From the NCBI GenBank assembly GCA_963740675.1, contig CAVUFS010000004.1, forward strand, positions 558,001 to 622,000: 64,000 nucleotides of DNA, in the 5' to 3' direction. The notes beneath the pieces are model-generated. The model was given only the letters and a program-made list of their open reading frames with translations, did no database searches and was not told the origin of the DNA. This DNA comes from CAIKMD01 sp963740675. Its GTDB lineage: Bacteria; Pseudomonadota; Alphaproteobacteria; ATCC43930; CGMCC-115725. A program made the translations under genes and the position numbers. Positions 1 to 8,522 of this stretch are shown here, in pieces; position 1 is the first letter of the stretch, and every line of letters begins with the position of its first letter.

Positions 1-115
1 CGACGTAATTGATCTTGATGTGATCGAGCGCCCAAGCTGACGGGATTGGCGCCGGCACGACGCCCGGCAACGCCAAAATCAACGCAAGCGCGGCCCTTAC
101 GGCCCAGCGTCTCAT
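1..115 (-). CDS. N-terminus of a secreted protein (cut by window edge)
   Basis: Only about 38 codons are inside the window. The start at 115 is preceded by a strong GGAGG ribosome binding site. The protein begins with two arginines, then a hydrophobic run rich in Ala and Leu and a small-residue cleavage region ending near SAWA, which is a classic Sec signal peptide. The mature part begins LDHIKINYV. That resembles the start of periplasmic binding proteins of the NMT1/SsuA type, but too little is visible to assign a family. Confidence 0.6.
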   Translation of the reverse strand, partial: MRRWAVRAALALILALPGVVPAPIPSAWALDHIKINYV

Positions 116-170
116 TCTTTTTCCTCCCTGCGCCGCCGATGGTGCCTGAAGGGACGCCCCGAGGCAATCG

Positions 171-1275
171 CTACACCTCGCGCGGGAATCCCCCGAGAGC
201 GAAAGCAATGACCTTCTTCATCACCGTGGGCAGCGCCTGTGTGTTGAGCGCATCGGGCTGCACCCACACGCCATCAGCTTTGGTCGCTTTGGTTTTGCCG
301 GTCAGCACCATGAGCTCGAGATCGAAATGCGTGAAGCTGTGCCGCACCACGCCCGGCAGCGCCGACCAGCGCGCACGGACCGGTGCCGCTTTCTCGGCCG
401 CTTCGCGATCGAGCGCGCCGCTCACCCATTCGCTCGACGGCACTTCCATCATCCCGCCGAGCAAGCCTTTCGCGGGCCGCTTGCGCAGCAGCACCGCGCC
501 ATCGCCGCGCACCGCCCAGAACGCGACCCCACGGCGCAGCGGCTTGGCGCGCTTCGCCTGTCGCGCCGGCAAATCCTCGGCGATGCCTTCGATCCGCGCG
601 CGGCAATCCTCGCGCCACGGGCAGAGCACGCATTTCGGTTTTTGCGGCGTGCAGATCGTCGCGCCCAAATCCATCGCCGCTTGTGCGAAATCGCCGGGAC
701 GATCCTTCGGCACCAGCGCCGCCGCCAATCGCCGCAATTCCGGCTTCGCATCGGGCAGCGGCATCGTCACCGCATAGAGCCGCGCGATCACGCGCTCGAT
801 ATTGCCGTCGACCGGCGCTGCATGTTGGTTAAAGGCGATCGCCGCGATCGCCCCCGCGGTATAAGCGCCGATGCCCGGCAGGGTCAGCAGTTCGGCTTCG
901 CTCGCGGGGAAGTTTCCGTCATAGCGCTCGACCACCGCCTGCGCGCAGGCATGGAGATTGCGCGCCCGCGCGTAGTAACCCAGCCCCTGCCAGGCATGCA
1001 GCACGTCGTCGAGCTTCGCCAGCGCCAGCGAATTCCACATCCGGCCAGCGCTCGAGGAAGCGCGCGAAATAAGGACCGACGGTCGCCACCGTCGTCTGCT
1101 GCAGCATGATCTCGCTCAGCCACACGCGATAAGGATTGGCAAGCTCGCCGGGCAGCGCGCGCCACGGCAGAACGCGGCGATGGCGATCGTACCAGGCAAG
1201 GAGCCGCGCCGCGCAATCGTTAAGATTTGCGGCGCTACGGCGCGGTTTTTTCTGTGGACGATTTGCGGCCGGCAT
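171..1275 (-). CDS. mutY: A/G-specific adenine DNA glycosylase MutY (apparent +1 frameshift)
   Basis: MutY removes adenine mispaired with 8-oxoguanine or G. The N-terminal part carries LPWR and SEIMLQQT with the catalytic Glu. The middle has the helix-hairpin-helix LPGIGAYTAGAIA followed by VDGN with the catalytic Asp. The [4Fe-4S] ligands are spaced C-x6-C-x2-C-x5-C, and a NUDIX-like C-terminal domain contains FTHFDLEL. The reading frame changes once, at the GAATTC of 1030-1035, between ERWPDV and SLALAKLDD. Removing one base restores a 367-residue protein of normal length, and removing an A or T also recreates a GANTC site. The start at 1275 gives MPAANRP. The gene is divergent from the DUF721 gene. 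I read it as intact in the organism. Confidence 0.9.
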
Positions 1276-1333
1276 TCGACGGAGGATGCCGGAAACGCTA
1301 GCATCGCCGCAATCTCTGAACAAAGGAGCTTCG

Positions 1334-1810
1334 GTGGAGAAACGGCGCGGCGGCTTGCGCGCCTTGGGCGCCGAGATCCCGCGCATCGCTGGCGCGGCGC
1401 TGGGTAAGCGCGGCTTCGGCGAGGCGCAACTCGTCACGCAATGGGAAGCCGTGATCGGACAAGACCTCGCCGAGAAACTTTCGCCCGAGCGCATCTCCTT
1501 TCCGCGCGGCGAGCGGCGCAACGGCACCCTGCGTTTGCGCGTCGCATCCGCCTTCGCGACCGAGGCACAACATCTGGAGCCGGTGCTGATCGAGCGCATC
1601 AACGCGTTCTTCGGTTATGGCGCCGTCGCGCAACTCGCCTTCGTGCAGGGACCGTCGCTCAACGCCAAGCCGGCGCCGCCGCGCTTGCGCAAACTCAGCG
1701 TCGAAGAACAAAGCGCGATTGATGCCCGAGTCGCCGGAGTCGCGGACCCCGAGCTACGCGCGGCGTTGTCGCGACTCGGTACCGCTGTCGCAGGAACGCG
1801 GCGGAATTGA
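1334..1810 (+). CDS. DUF721 / DciA-like protein
   Basis: The 158-residue protein belongs to the DUF721 family, whose best known member DciA helps load the replicative helicase in bacteria that lack DnaC. Visible hallmarks are WEAVIGQDLAEK near the N-terminus and the LRLRVASAFATEAQHLEP strand-helix segment. I chose the GTG at 1334 because AAAGGAG lies 5 to 6 bases upstream. An ATG at 1286 in the same frame would add 16 residues but has a weaker site. It stands between divergent mutY and a dsbA-like gene, an order common in alphaproteobacteria. The family assignment is from pattern recognition; the helicase-loading role is inferred from DciA. Confidence 0.8.
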   Translation: MEKRRGGLRALGAEIPRIAGAALGKRGFGEAQLVTQWEAVIGQDLAEKLSPERISFPRGERRNGTLRLRVASAFATEAQHLEPVLIERINAFFGYGAVAQLAFVQGPSLNAKPAPPRLRKLSVEEQSAIDARVAGVADPELRAALSRLGTAVAGTRRN

Positions 1811-1875
1811 GCCGTTTGCTTGCATCGCTATGAGAGTCGCAATAGCATCAACATCTAGTAGTTCCGAGGGAGTGC

Positions 1876-2644
1876 ATGCGTAAAATCTGGTTAGCCCTTG
1901 CGGCTTTCGCGTTGCTGGGCGGCATCACCGCTGCTGCTTCGCCTGCGCATGCGCTGGAAGCGCCACAGATAAAGCAGGACGATCGCGTGCTCGGCAAAGC
2001 CGACGCGCCGATCACGATCTTCGAATTCTTTTCGCTCACGTGTCCGCATTGCGCCGAGTTCGAAGAGACCACCTATCCGAAGCTGAAAGCGGAATGGGTC
2101 GATACGGGCAAAGCGAAGATCGTCTATCGCGATTACCCGCTCGACCAGAACGCGCTCAAAGCGGCGATGGTCGCGCGTTGTGCCCCGCCCGAGCGCTATG
2201 CCGCTTTCGTCGAGGTGCTGTTCAAGCAGCAAGCCGTCTGGGGCGTGCAGCGCGATCCGACGGAATCGCTGAAGAAGATCGCGGCACTGGGCGGCATCGG
2301 CGCCGATCAATTCGACAAATGCATCAACGACCAGGATCTGTCGAAGCAAATCGTCGCCGAAGAATACGAGGCGCAGACAAAATATGGTGTCGAATTCGAC
2401 GCCAACATTCTTCGTCAACGGCAAGAAAGTCGTCGGCGCCCTGCCCTATGACGATTTCGTCAAAGAGCTGAACGGCGCCGGCGGCGCCAATCTTGTCGGC
2501 GCTTCGACTCCCGTCGCAGCCACCACGCAAGCGACGCAGCCCGCGCAAGCGCCGACCGCGACCGCACCGCCAGCGCCAGCCTCGGCCGCCACGGTGACGT
2601 GGTATTCCGCAATCCTCGACAAAATCAAAGGTTGGTTCCGCTGA
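1876..2644 (+). CDS. DsbA-family thiol:disulfide oxidoreductase, exported (apparent +1 frameshift)
   Basis: A signal peptide of about 26 residues ends at AHA. A thioredoxin fold follows with active site CPHC (residues 56-59) inside FFSLTCPHCAEFE. The cis-Pro segment STPTFFVNGKK and a low-complexity Ala/Pro/Thr tail come after the frame break, and the C-terminus is an amphipathic WYSAILDKIKGWF. The frame changes at GAATTC 2392-2397. Removing one base joins EAQTKYGV to STPTFFVNG and gives 255 residues; removing an A or T recreates a GANTC site. The stop is one base before the smc start, so the two are probably cotranscribed, as in many alphaproteobacteria. It likely forms or isomerises disulfides in periplasmic proteins. 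Confidence 0.88.
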
Positions 2645-2645
2645 G

Positions 2646-5600
2646 ATGCAGTTCGCAAAGTTAAAGCTTAGCGGCTTCAAATCCTTCGTCGATCCGACGG
2701 AGCTTCTCATCGATGCCGGCGTGACCGGCATCGTCGGCCCGAATGGCTGCGGCAAATCGAATCTTGTCGAGGCGCTGCGTTGGGCGATGGGCGAGAACTC
2801 GGCCAAGCGCATGCGCGGCGGCGAGATGGACGATGTGATCTTCGGCGGCACCAACGGCCGGCCGGCGCGCAACATCGCCGAAGTGTCGCTGTCGATCGAT
2901 AATCCCGGGCGTGACGCACCGAAGCCTTATAACGAGATCCCCGAGATCGAGATCGTCCGCCGCATCGAGCGCGGCATGGGCTCGGATTACCGCGTCAACG
3001 GCCGCGAGGTTCGCGCCCGCGACGTGCAATTGCTTTTCGCCGATGCCGCGACCGGCGCGCATTCCGCCGCGCTCGTCAGCCAAGGTCGCGTCGGTGCGAT
3101 CATCAATGCGAAGCCCGCCGAGCGCCGCGTCTTGTTGGAAGAAGCCGCGGGAATCAGCGGCCTGCATTCGCGCCGCCACGAAGCCGAGCTGCGTCTCAAA
3201 GCCGCCGAGAACAATCTGTCGCGTCTCGACGACGTGCTGCGCGGCCTCAGCGAGCAGCTCGAAGGGCTGAAGAAGCAGGCGCGCCAGGCCAATCGCTATC
3301 GCCGTCTGTCCGATCACATCCGCCGCGCCGAAGCGGTGGTGTTGCATCTGCGCTGGCAGCGCGCTGTCGCCGAGCACGAAGTCGCCGATACACGCTTCCG
3401 CGCCGCCGAGATCGAGGTCGCGGATCGCACCAGCGCCGCTCTCGCGGCCGAGCGCGAGCGCGAAGAGGCATCGGGCGAATTGCCGGCGCTGCGTCAGACT
3501 GAAGCCTCCGCCGGCGCCGAGTTGCAGCGGCTGGTGCTCGCGCGCCAAGCGCTGGAAGAAGAAGACCGCCGCGTCGCCGCCGCAACGCAAGCCGCGACCG
3601 CGCGGCTCGACGAGATGGCGTCGGATATCGCGCGCGAGGAAGCACTCGCCGCCGATGCGAAAGCCGCGCTGGAGCGGCTCGAAGCCGAGCGCCAAGTGCT
3701 GGCCGAGGCGCAAGCCGAGGAAGGCGCCGCGCAAGAACGCGCTGCCGCCGCGCTTGCCGCTGTCACCGAGGAAGTCGCGACGCTCGATGCCGAGTTGACG
3801 CGCCTCACCCAACAGATCGCCGCCGAGGATGCGCAGCGCGCCGCGCTCGCCCGCCGCCGCGACGAGAATGCCGAACGCGCGGCGCGCCTCGCCGAGCGTC
3901 AACAGGACATCGCGACGCAGATCGCCGCGCTCGAAGCCGAGAAGATCGCTGTCGAGATCACTGCCGAGGCCGCCGAAAGGGTGCGCGTCGCCGAAGCCGA
4001 AGTCGCGCGCACGCGCGAAGCCGCCGAGGAAGCCGAAGCCGCGCTGCGCCGCGCGCAAGAGGCCGAAACCGCCGCGCGCGCGCCGAAGGAAGCCGCCGAA
4101 GCCAATCGCGCCAAGCTCTGGACCGAGCGCAACGCGCTCATCGAGCTGCTCGCGGCGATGGTCGACAAACGTTATTCGCCGGTGCTCGACGCGGTCACGG
4201 TCGAGAGCGGCTACGAAGCCGCACTCGGCGCCGCGCTCGGCGAAGACCTCACCGCGCCGATCGACGCGACCTCGCCGGCGCATTGGTTCGCGCTGCCGGA
4301 ATATGCCGATCCACAAACGCTGCCCGGCGATGCCGTACCGCTGTCGTCCTTCGTCACCGCGCCGCCGGCGCTGACGCGTCGCCTGATGCAGATCGGCGTC
4401 GTGAACGATCGCGATGCCGGCGAGCGGCTGCAGGAATGGCTGAAGCCCGGCCAACGTCTCGTCAGCCGCGAAGGCGGCCTGTGGCGTTGGGATGGCTTCC
4501 GCCGCAGCGCCGGCACGCCGACCGCCGCCGCGCAGCGTCTGCGCCAGCGCAACCGCGTCGCCGAGCTCGACACGCTGCTCACCGATGCCGAGCGCGAGCT
4601 GAGCCACACCGTCGCGGCGCTGGATGAAGCGCAAGCCGGCGTGCGCCGTCTCGTCGATGATGAGCGCGCGGCGCGCGAAGCCGCGCGCGAAGCGCTGAGC
4701 ACGCTCGCCATCAATCGCGATCGCGAAGCCGAGCTGGCACGCAAGGCCGCCGGCATCCTCTCGCGCCTCGAAGCCCTCACCGACACGGCACAGCGCTTGG
4801 CCCATGACGCGGCCGAGACCGAAGCCGCGACCCGCGCGACGCAAGAAGCGCTCGCGGCACTGCCCGATCCGGCGCTGGCGCGCGATGCCGCCGCGACGAC
4901 CCGCGATCAACTGACCGAGCGCCGCTCGGTCCATGTTCAGCACCAGGCCGAGCATGAACGCCTGTCGCGCGAAGCCCAAGCACGCCGCGCACGCATCGCC
5001 GCTATCGCCAACGAATTCTCGTCCTGGCAAAGCCGCGCCGAAGCGGCCGAGCGCCAGCATGCGGCCTTCCTGCAGCGCCGCGACGATCTCACCGCCGAGC
5101 TCGCCGAGCTCGAGCGCCGTCCAGCCGAGATCGCCGAGCAGCGCGAGCGCCTTGCCGAGACGATCGCGGAATCGACCACGCGCCGCAACGAAGCAGCGGA
5201 TGCGTTGGCCGTCGGTGAGACGCGGCTGAGCGATGCCGAGAAAGCCTCGAAGGCGGCGGATGCCGCGCTGGGCACGGCGCGTGAGGAACGCGTGCGCTGC
5301 GAAGGCACGCGCGATCAGGCGCTGGAAACGCAAAACGCGTTGATGGCGCATATCGGCGAGCGTCTCTCCTGCCCGCCCGAATCGATCCTCGTCACGGTCG
5401 AGATTCCGGCCGACGAAGAACTGCCCTCGCCCGAGGACGCGCAGGCGCGCTTCGAGCGGCTGACGCGCGAGCGCGACAATATGGGACCGGTCAATCTCGT
5501 CGCCGAAAGCGAAGCGGCCGAGATCGAAGAGCGGCTTCTGGGCCTGCAGCACGAGCGCGAAGATCTGATCGGCGCGATCGCGCGGCTGCGCCAAGGCATC

Positions 5601-6173
5601 TCCGCGCTCAACCGCGAAGGCCGCGAACGGCTTCTCGCCGCGTTCGCGACGGTGAACGATCACTTCAGCCGGCTCTTCACCCGCCTCTTCGGCGGCGGTC
5701 GCGCCTATCTGAAGCTCGACCGGCCCGAGAAAGAGACGGCCGAAGGCGACGATGGTGAAGGCGGCGGCAGCGGCAGCGATCCGCTCGACGCCGGCCTCGA
5801 AATCTATGCCAGCCCGCCGGGCAAGAAGCTGCAGACCCTGTCGCTGCTCTCGGGCGGCGAGCAGGCGCTGACCGCGCTGGCGCTGATCTTTGCGGTGTTC
5901 CTCACCAACCCGGCGCCGATCTGCGTGCTGGACGAGGTGGACGCACCGCTGGACGATGCCAACGTCGACCGCTTCTGCCGCCTGGTCGAGGAGATTGCCG
6001 AGGCCGCGCAGACGCGCTTCCTCGTCATCACCCATCACCGTTTGACGATGTCGCGCGTCCACCGCCTCTTCGGCGTGACCATGGCCGAGCAAGGCGTGTC
6101 GCAACTCGTCTCGGTCGATCTCGAGAATGTCGAAGAGCTGAAACGCACGGCGAAAATCGCCGCCGCGGAATAA
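2646..6173 (+). CDS. smc: Chromosome segregation protein SMC
   Basis: The protein has 1175 residues, normal for SMC. The N-terminal ATPase half begins MQFAKLKLSGFKSFVDPTEL and has Walker A GPNGCGKSN at residues 31-39. Two very long Ala/Glu/Arg-rich coiled coils flank a hinge, whose likely start is DKRYSPVLDAVTVESGYEAAL. The C-terminal half has the ABC signature LSGGEQALTALAL and Walker B ICVLDEVDAPLDD. SMC forms the condensin ring with ScpA and ScpB and compacts newly replicated chromosomes; neither partner is in this window. The coding strand is so GC-rich that long antisense reading frames run under the whole gene; these are shadows. Confidence 0.97.
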   Translation: MQFAKLKLSGFKSFVDPTELLIDAGVTGIVGPNGCGKSNLVEALRWAMGENSAKRMRGGEMDDVIFGGTNGRPARNIAEVSLSIDNPGRDAPKPYNEIPEIEIVRRIERGMGSDYRVNGREVRARDVQLLFADAATGAHSAALVSQGRVGAIINAKPAERRVLLEEAAGISGLHSRRHEAELRLKAAENNLSRLDDVLRGLSEQLEGLKKQARQANRYRRLSDHIRRAEAVVLHLRWQRAVAEHEVADTRFRAAEIEVADRTSAALAAEREREEASGELPALRQTEASAGAELQRLVLARQALEEEDRRVAAATQAATARLDEMASDIAREEALAADAKAALERLEAERQVLAEAQAEEGAAQERAAAALAAVTEEVATLDAELTRLTQQIAAEDAQRAALARRRDENAERAARLAERQQDIATQIAALEAEKIAVEITAEAAERVRVAEAEVARTREAAEEAEAALRRAQEAETAARAPKEAAEANRAKLWTERNALIELLAAMVDKRYSPVLDAVTVESGYEAALGAALGEDLTAPIDATSPAHWFALPEYADPQTLPGDAVPLSSFVTAPPALTRRLMQIGVVNDRDAGERLQEWLKPGQRLVSREGGLWRWDGFRRSAGTPTAAAQRLRQRNRVAELDTLLTDAERELSHTVAALDEAQAGVRRLVDDERAAREAAREALSTLAINRDREAELARKAAGILSRLEALTDTAQRLAHDAAETEAATRATQEALAALPDPALARDAAATTRDQLTERRSVHVQHQAEHERLSREAQARRARIAAIANEFSSWQSRAEAAERQHAAFLQRRDDLTAELAELERRPAEIAEQRERLAETIAESTTRRNEAADALAVGETRLSDAEKASKAADAALGTAREERVRCEGTRDQALETQNALMAHIGERLSCPPESILVTVEIPADEELPSPEDAQARFERLTRERDNMGPVNLVAESEAAEIEERLLGLQHEREDLIGAIARLRQGISALNREGRERLLAAFATVNDHFSRLFTRLFGGGRAYLKLDRPEKETAEGDDGEGGGSGSDPLDAGLEIYASPPGKKLQTLSLLSGGEQALTALALIFAVFLTNPAPICVLDEVDAPLDDANVDRFCRLVEEIAEAAQTRFLVITHHRLTMSRVHRLFGVTMAEQGVSQLVSVDLENVEELKRTAKIAAAE

Positions 6174-6196
6174 GTCTCGGCTCGCTCTCTCCTTTT

Positions 6197-6219
6197 CGTC
6201 ATTCCCGCGAAAGCGGGAA
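6197..6219. repeat. REP-like hairpin (ATTCCCGCGAAAGCGGGAA)
   Basis: Just downstream of smc lies CGTCATTCCCGC-GAAA-GCGGGAA, a perfect 7-bp stem (6202-6208 with 6213-6219) closed by a GAAA tetraloop. The same half-element recurs at 7024, 7147 and 15214-15276, so it belongs to a dispersed palindromic family. It may also act as the smc transcript end, but there is no clear U-tract. Confidence 0.75.
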
Positions 6220-6232
6220 CAAAACATTAGAC

Positions 6233-6294
6233 GAACCACCAAGGCGCCAAGACACCAAGAAATTTTTCTTCGTGCCTTGGTGTCTTGGTGGTTC
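6233..6294. repeat. Imperfect inverted repeat built on CCACCAAG
   Basis: GAACCACCAAG (6233-6243) is matched by CTTGGTGGTTC (6284-6294), and ACACCAAG (6252-6259) by CTTGGTGT (6276-6283). The left arm contains an 8-base insertion. The loop is AT-rich. It sits between smc and the YbjQ-like gene and looks like a mobile palindromic repeat rather than a regulatory site. Confidence 0.7.
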
Positions 6295-6340
6295 AATCGT
6301 CTCTGTGTTCAATAGCGTCTTCGCTGTTGGGAGGGGGAAC

Positions 6341-6667
6341 ATGCTGGTCGCAACAACCGAGAACATCGCCGGTCATCGCACCATCGAAACCAAAGGCACC
6401 TGCTTCGGTGTCGTGGTGCGCAGCCGCGGTCTCGGCGGCAACATCGCCGCGGGCTTGCGCTCGATCGTCGGCGGCGAGATCAAGGAATACACGGTGATGA
6501 TCGAGGAAGCGCGCCGCCACGCGATCGACCGCATGGTCGAGAACGCCACGGCAATGGGCGCGAACGCCGTCACCATGATGCGCTTCAATTCCTCCGAGAT
6601 CGGCCAGACCATGAGCGAGATCGTCGCCTACGGAACCGCTGTCATCGTCGAGCCGCAATCGAAATGA
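6341..6667 (+). CDS. YbjQ/UPF0145 family protein
   Basis: The 108-residue protein starts MLVATTENIAGHRTIE and contains the family segment RSRGLGGNIAAGLRSIVGGE and the closing MGANAVTMMRFNSSEI and AYGTAV. These are typical of the small UPF0145/YbjQ proteins, which form pentamers and are often called heavy-metal-binding domain proteins without firm functional proof. The ATG at 6341 was preferred over an upstream in-frame codon because GGGAGGGGG lies just before it and homology begins there. It is followed 10 bases later by a small membrane protein gene, probably in one transcript. Confidence 0.85.
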   Translation: MLVATTENIAGHRTIETKGTCFGVVVRSRGLGGNIAAGLRSIVGGEIKEYTVMIEEARRHAIDRMVENATAMGANAVTMMRFNSSEIGQTMSEIVAYGTAVIVEPQSK

Positions 6668-6677
6668 AGCAGGCGAA

Positions 6678-6995
6678 ATGAACGGCATTCCGCTCGCGAA
6701 GCTCGCCCTCGCGACCGGCATCGTCCTGCTCGCAATTGCGGTCGTGGCATGGATCACGGGCGCGCCGGGCTTCGTTATCGGCTGGCTCGGCGGTGCCGGC
6801 ATCCTCACCATCGCGGGCACGATCTTCGAGCGCGTGCGCTACAAAGACGTGACGCCGCAGCCGCCGCTTGGGCCGGGCTGGATCGAGACCCCCGAGAAAT
6901 TCCGCGATCCGGCCACCGATCGCTGGGTACAAGTCTATTTCAAGCCGGAAACCGGCGAGCGCAGCTACGTCGAGACCGCCCCGCCCACCAACTGA
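6678..6995 (+). CDS. Small membrane protein of unknown function
   Basis: The product has 105 residues. Residues about 8-28 and 32-46 are hydrophobic (LATGIVLLAIAVVAWITGA; FVIGWLGGAGILTIAGTIF), separated by a Gly/Pro turn, so the protein is probably anchored by a hairpin of two membrane segments. A soluble tail follows, with PPLGPGWIETPEKFRDPAT and an ERSYVE end. I do not recognise the family. The short spacing after the YbjQ-like gene suggests cotranscription. Confidence 0.6.
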   Translation: MNGIPLAKLALATGIVLLAIAVVAWITGAPGFVIGWLGGAGILTIAGTIFERVRYKDVTPQPPLGPGWIETPEKFRDPATDRWVQVYFKPETGERSYVETAPPTN

Positions 6996-7023
6996 TGTGG
7001 GCAAGCCGCCCTTTCTTTCCCTT

Positions 7024-7166
7024 CGTCATTCCCGCGAAAGCGGACGACCCGCGCGGCCGCTCTTCGCGGCCGTGCCCTCCGGGTTCATGCACGAAGAGTG
7101 CATGAACGGGTCGTCCCAGCTAGCATCGTGCTGTTGCCCTGGATCCCCGCTTTCGCGGAGATGACG
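7024..7166. repeat. Nested palindromic (MITE-like) element
   Basis: Three nested inverted repeats fill this gap. The outer pair is CGTCATTCCCGCGAAAGCGG against CCGCTTTCGCGGAGATGACG. The middle pair is GGACGACCCG (7042-7051) against CGGGTCGTCC (7107-7116). The inner pair is GTTCATGCAC (7083-7092) against GTGCATGAAC (7098-7107), with a 5-base loop. The outer arms match the repeat after smc and the one at 15214. Its right end is about 30 bases before the MetE-like start codon. Confidence 0.75.
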
Positions 7167-7196
7167 ATAAGTAAGAAAGTGCGAGGAGGAATCATC

Positions 7197-8333
7197 ATGC
7201 CCGATCATGCGCCGTTTCGTGCCGACCAGGTCGGCTCTCTGCTGCGACCACCCGCGCTCAAAGCCGCGCGCGAGCAACAAGCCAAAGGCGAGATCAGCCC
7301 GCAAGCGCTGACCGAGATCGAGGATCGCTTCATCCACGAGGCGGTGAAGAAGCAGGAAGCGACCGGCATCCAGGCGATCACCGACGGCGATTTCCGCCGC
7401 ACCTCGTGGTCGGGCGATTTCCTCACCGCGATCGAGAATGTCGTGCAGCGTCCCTCGTCCGGCGGCTCCGCGCCACAGGAAGCAACGCCGGTCGGCGGCG
7501 TGGTGCGCGATTGGCAGCCGCCGACGCCGCAAGTCACCGGCAAGCTCGGCTGGCCGAAAGGCGGCATCCAGCGCAAAGGCTTCGAGTTCCTCAAATCGCT
7601 CACCACGCGCACGCCGAAAGTGACGATCCCATCGCTCTCGATGCTGCATTTCCGTGGCGGCCGCGGCGGCGTCGACAGCGTCGCCTATCCGCAGATGGAG
7701 CAATTCTTCACCGACGCGATCGCGGTATATCGCGCCGAGATCATGGATCTCGCCGCCGCCGGCTGCCGCTATGTCCAGCTCGACGACACCAACCTTGCCT
7801 ATCTCTGCGACACGCGGATGCGCGAGCGCGTGCGCTCGCTCGGCGAGGATCCGGATCAACTGCCGCATCTTTATGCGCGGCTGATCAACGGCGCGATCAA
7901 GGATCGCCCCGCCGACATGAAGATCACCGTGCATCTCTGCCGCGGCAACTCGCTGAGCCGCGGCCATGCCGAAGGCGGCTACGAGCCGGTCGCCGAAGCG
8001 ATGTTCAACGAGGTGAAGGTCGACGGCTTCTTCCTCGAATACGACGATGCGCGCTCGGGCGATTTCGCGCCGCTACGCTTCGTGCCGAAAGGCAAGCTGC
8101 GCATCGTCCTCGGCGTCGTCACGTCGAAATTCGGCGCGCTCGAGCCGAAAGACGCAATCAAGCGCCGCATCGAGGAAGCCGGCAAATACATGCCGATCGA
8201 ACAGATGTGCCTCAGCCCGCAATGCGGCTTCGCGAGCCACACCGGCGGTAATCTCCTTAGCGAGGAGGAGCAATACGCCAAGCTCCGCCACGTCGTCGAA
8301 CTGGCGCAGGAGATTTGGCCGGACGCGCGGTAG
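7197..8333 (+). CDS. Cobalamin-independent methionine synthase C-terminal-like enzyme (YxjG type)
   Basis: The protein has 378 residues and corresponds to the catalytic C-terminal barrel of MetE only. It starts FRADQVGSLLRP, a family hallmark. The expected zinc ligands are visible: His and Cys in TVHLCRGN, Glu in GFFLEYDD, and Cys in LSPQCGFAS. Such stand-alone proteins move methyl groups to thiols, probably homocysteine, but the methyl donor differs between members and is unknown here. The ATG at 7197 has GAGGAGG a few bases upstream. It lies alone between a palindromic repeat and a hydrolase gene. Confidence 0.88.
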   Translation: MPDHAPFRADQVGSLLRPPALKAAREQQAKGEISPQALTEIEDRFIHEAVKKQEATGIQAITDGDFRRTSWSGDFLTAIENVVQRPSSGGSAPQEATPVGGVVRDWQPPTPQVTGKLGWPKGGIQRKGFEFLKSLTTRTPKVTIPSLSMLHFRGGRGGVDSVAYPQMEQFFTDAIAVYRAEIMDLAAAGCRYVQLDDTNLAYLCDTRMRERVRSLGEDPDQLPHLYARLINGAIKDRPADMKITVHLCRGNSLSRGHAEGGYEPVAEAMFNEVKVDGFFLEYDDARSGDFAPLRFVPKGKLRIVLGVVTSKFGALEPKDAIKRRIEEAGKYMPIEQMCLSPQCGFASHTGGNLLSEEEQYAKLRHVVELAQEIWPDAR

Positions 8334-8406
8334 GTCTTCCCCTTCCGCCCGACGAAAGTAGAGGGCCAATTCCTCAACAGCACGTTGCGGAAAAACGGCG
8401 TGCCTC

Positions 8407-8429
8407 GTTCGCTCGCTTTGCGAGCGAAC
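8407..8429. repeat. Perfect hairpin GTTCGCTCGC-TTT-GCGAGCGAAC
   Basis: A 10-bp perfect stem with a TTT loop lies in the 190-base gap between the MetE-like gene and the alpha/beta hydrolase gene. It could end the upstream transcript, but there is no T-run after it. The rest of this gap shows nothing else recognisable. Confidence 0.6.
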
Positions 8430-8522
8430 TCTCCGGGCACGGCCGCGGTCGCACGAGTTCGCGAGCTTTGTTGGGGTAGCGTAGAATAAAAAGCGCCAAG
8501 CAGATTGGAGGCAGTCACCACC

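Noticed and set aside
1030..2397. EcoRI-site cloning or adapter artefact, because the first two breaks both lie in GAATTC
   Set aside because: The other five breaks are not GAATTC, and GAATTC elsewhere in the window (for example near 2023 and in ligA) is read in frame.
2661..6296. A 1211-codon open frame antisense to smc
   Set aside because: It is a mirror of smc codon bias (GC-rich third positions). It has no recognisable domain and a low-complexity composition.
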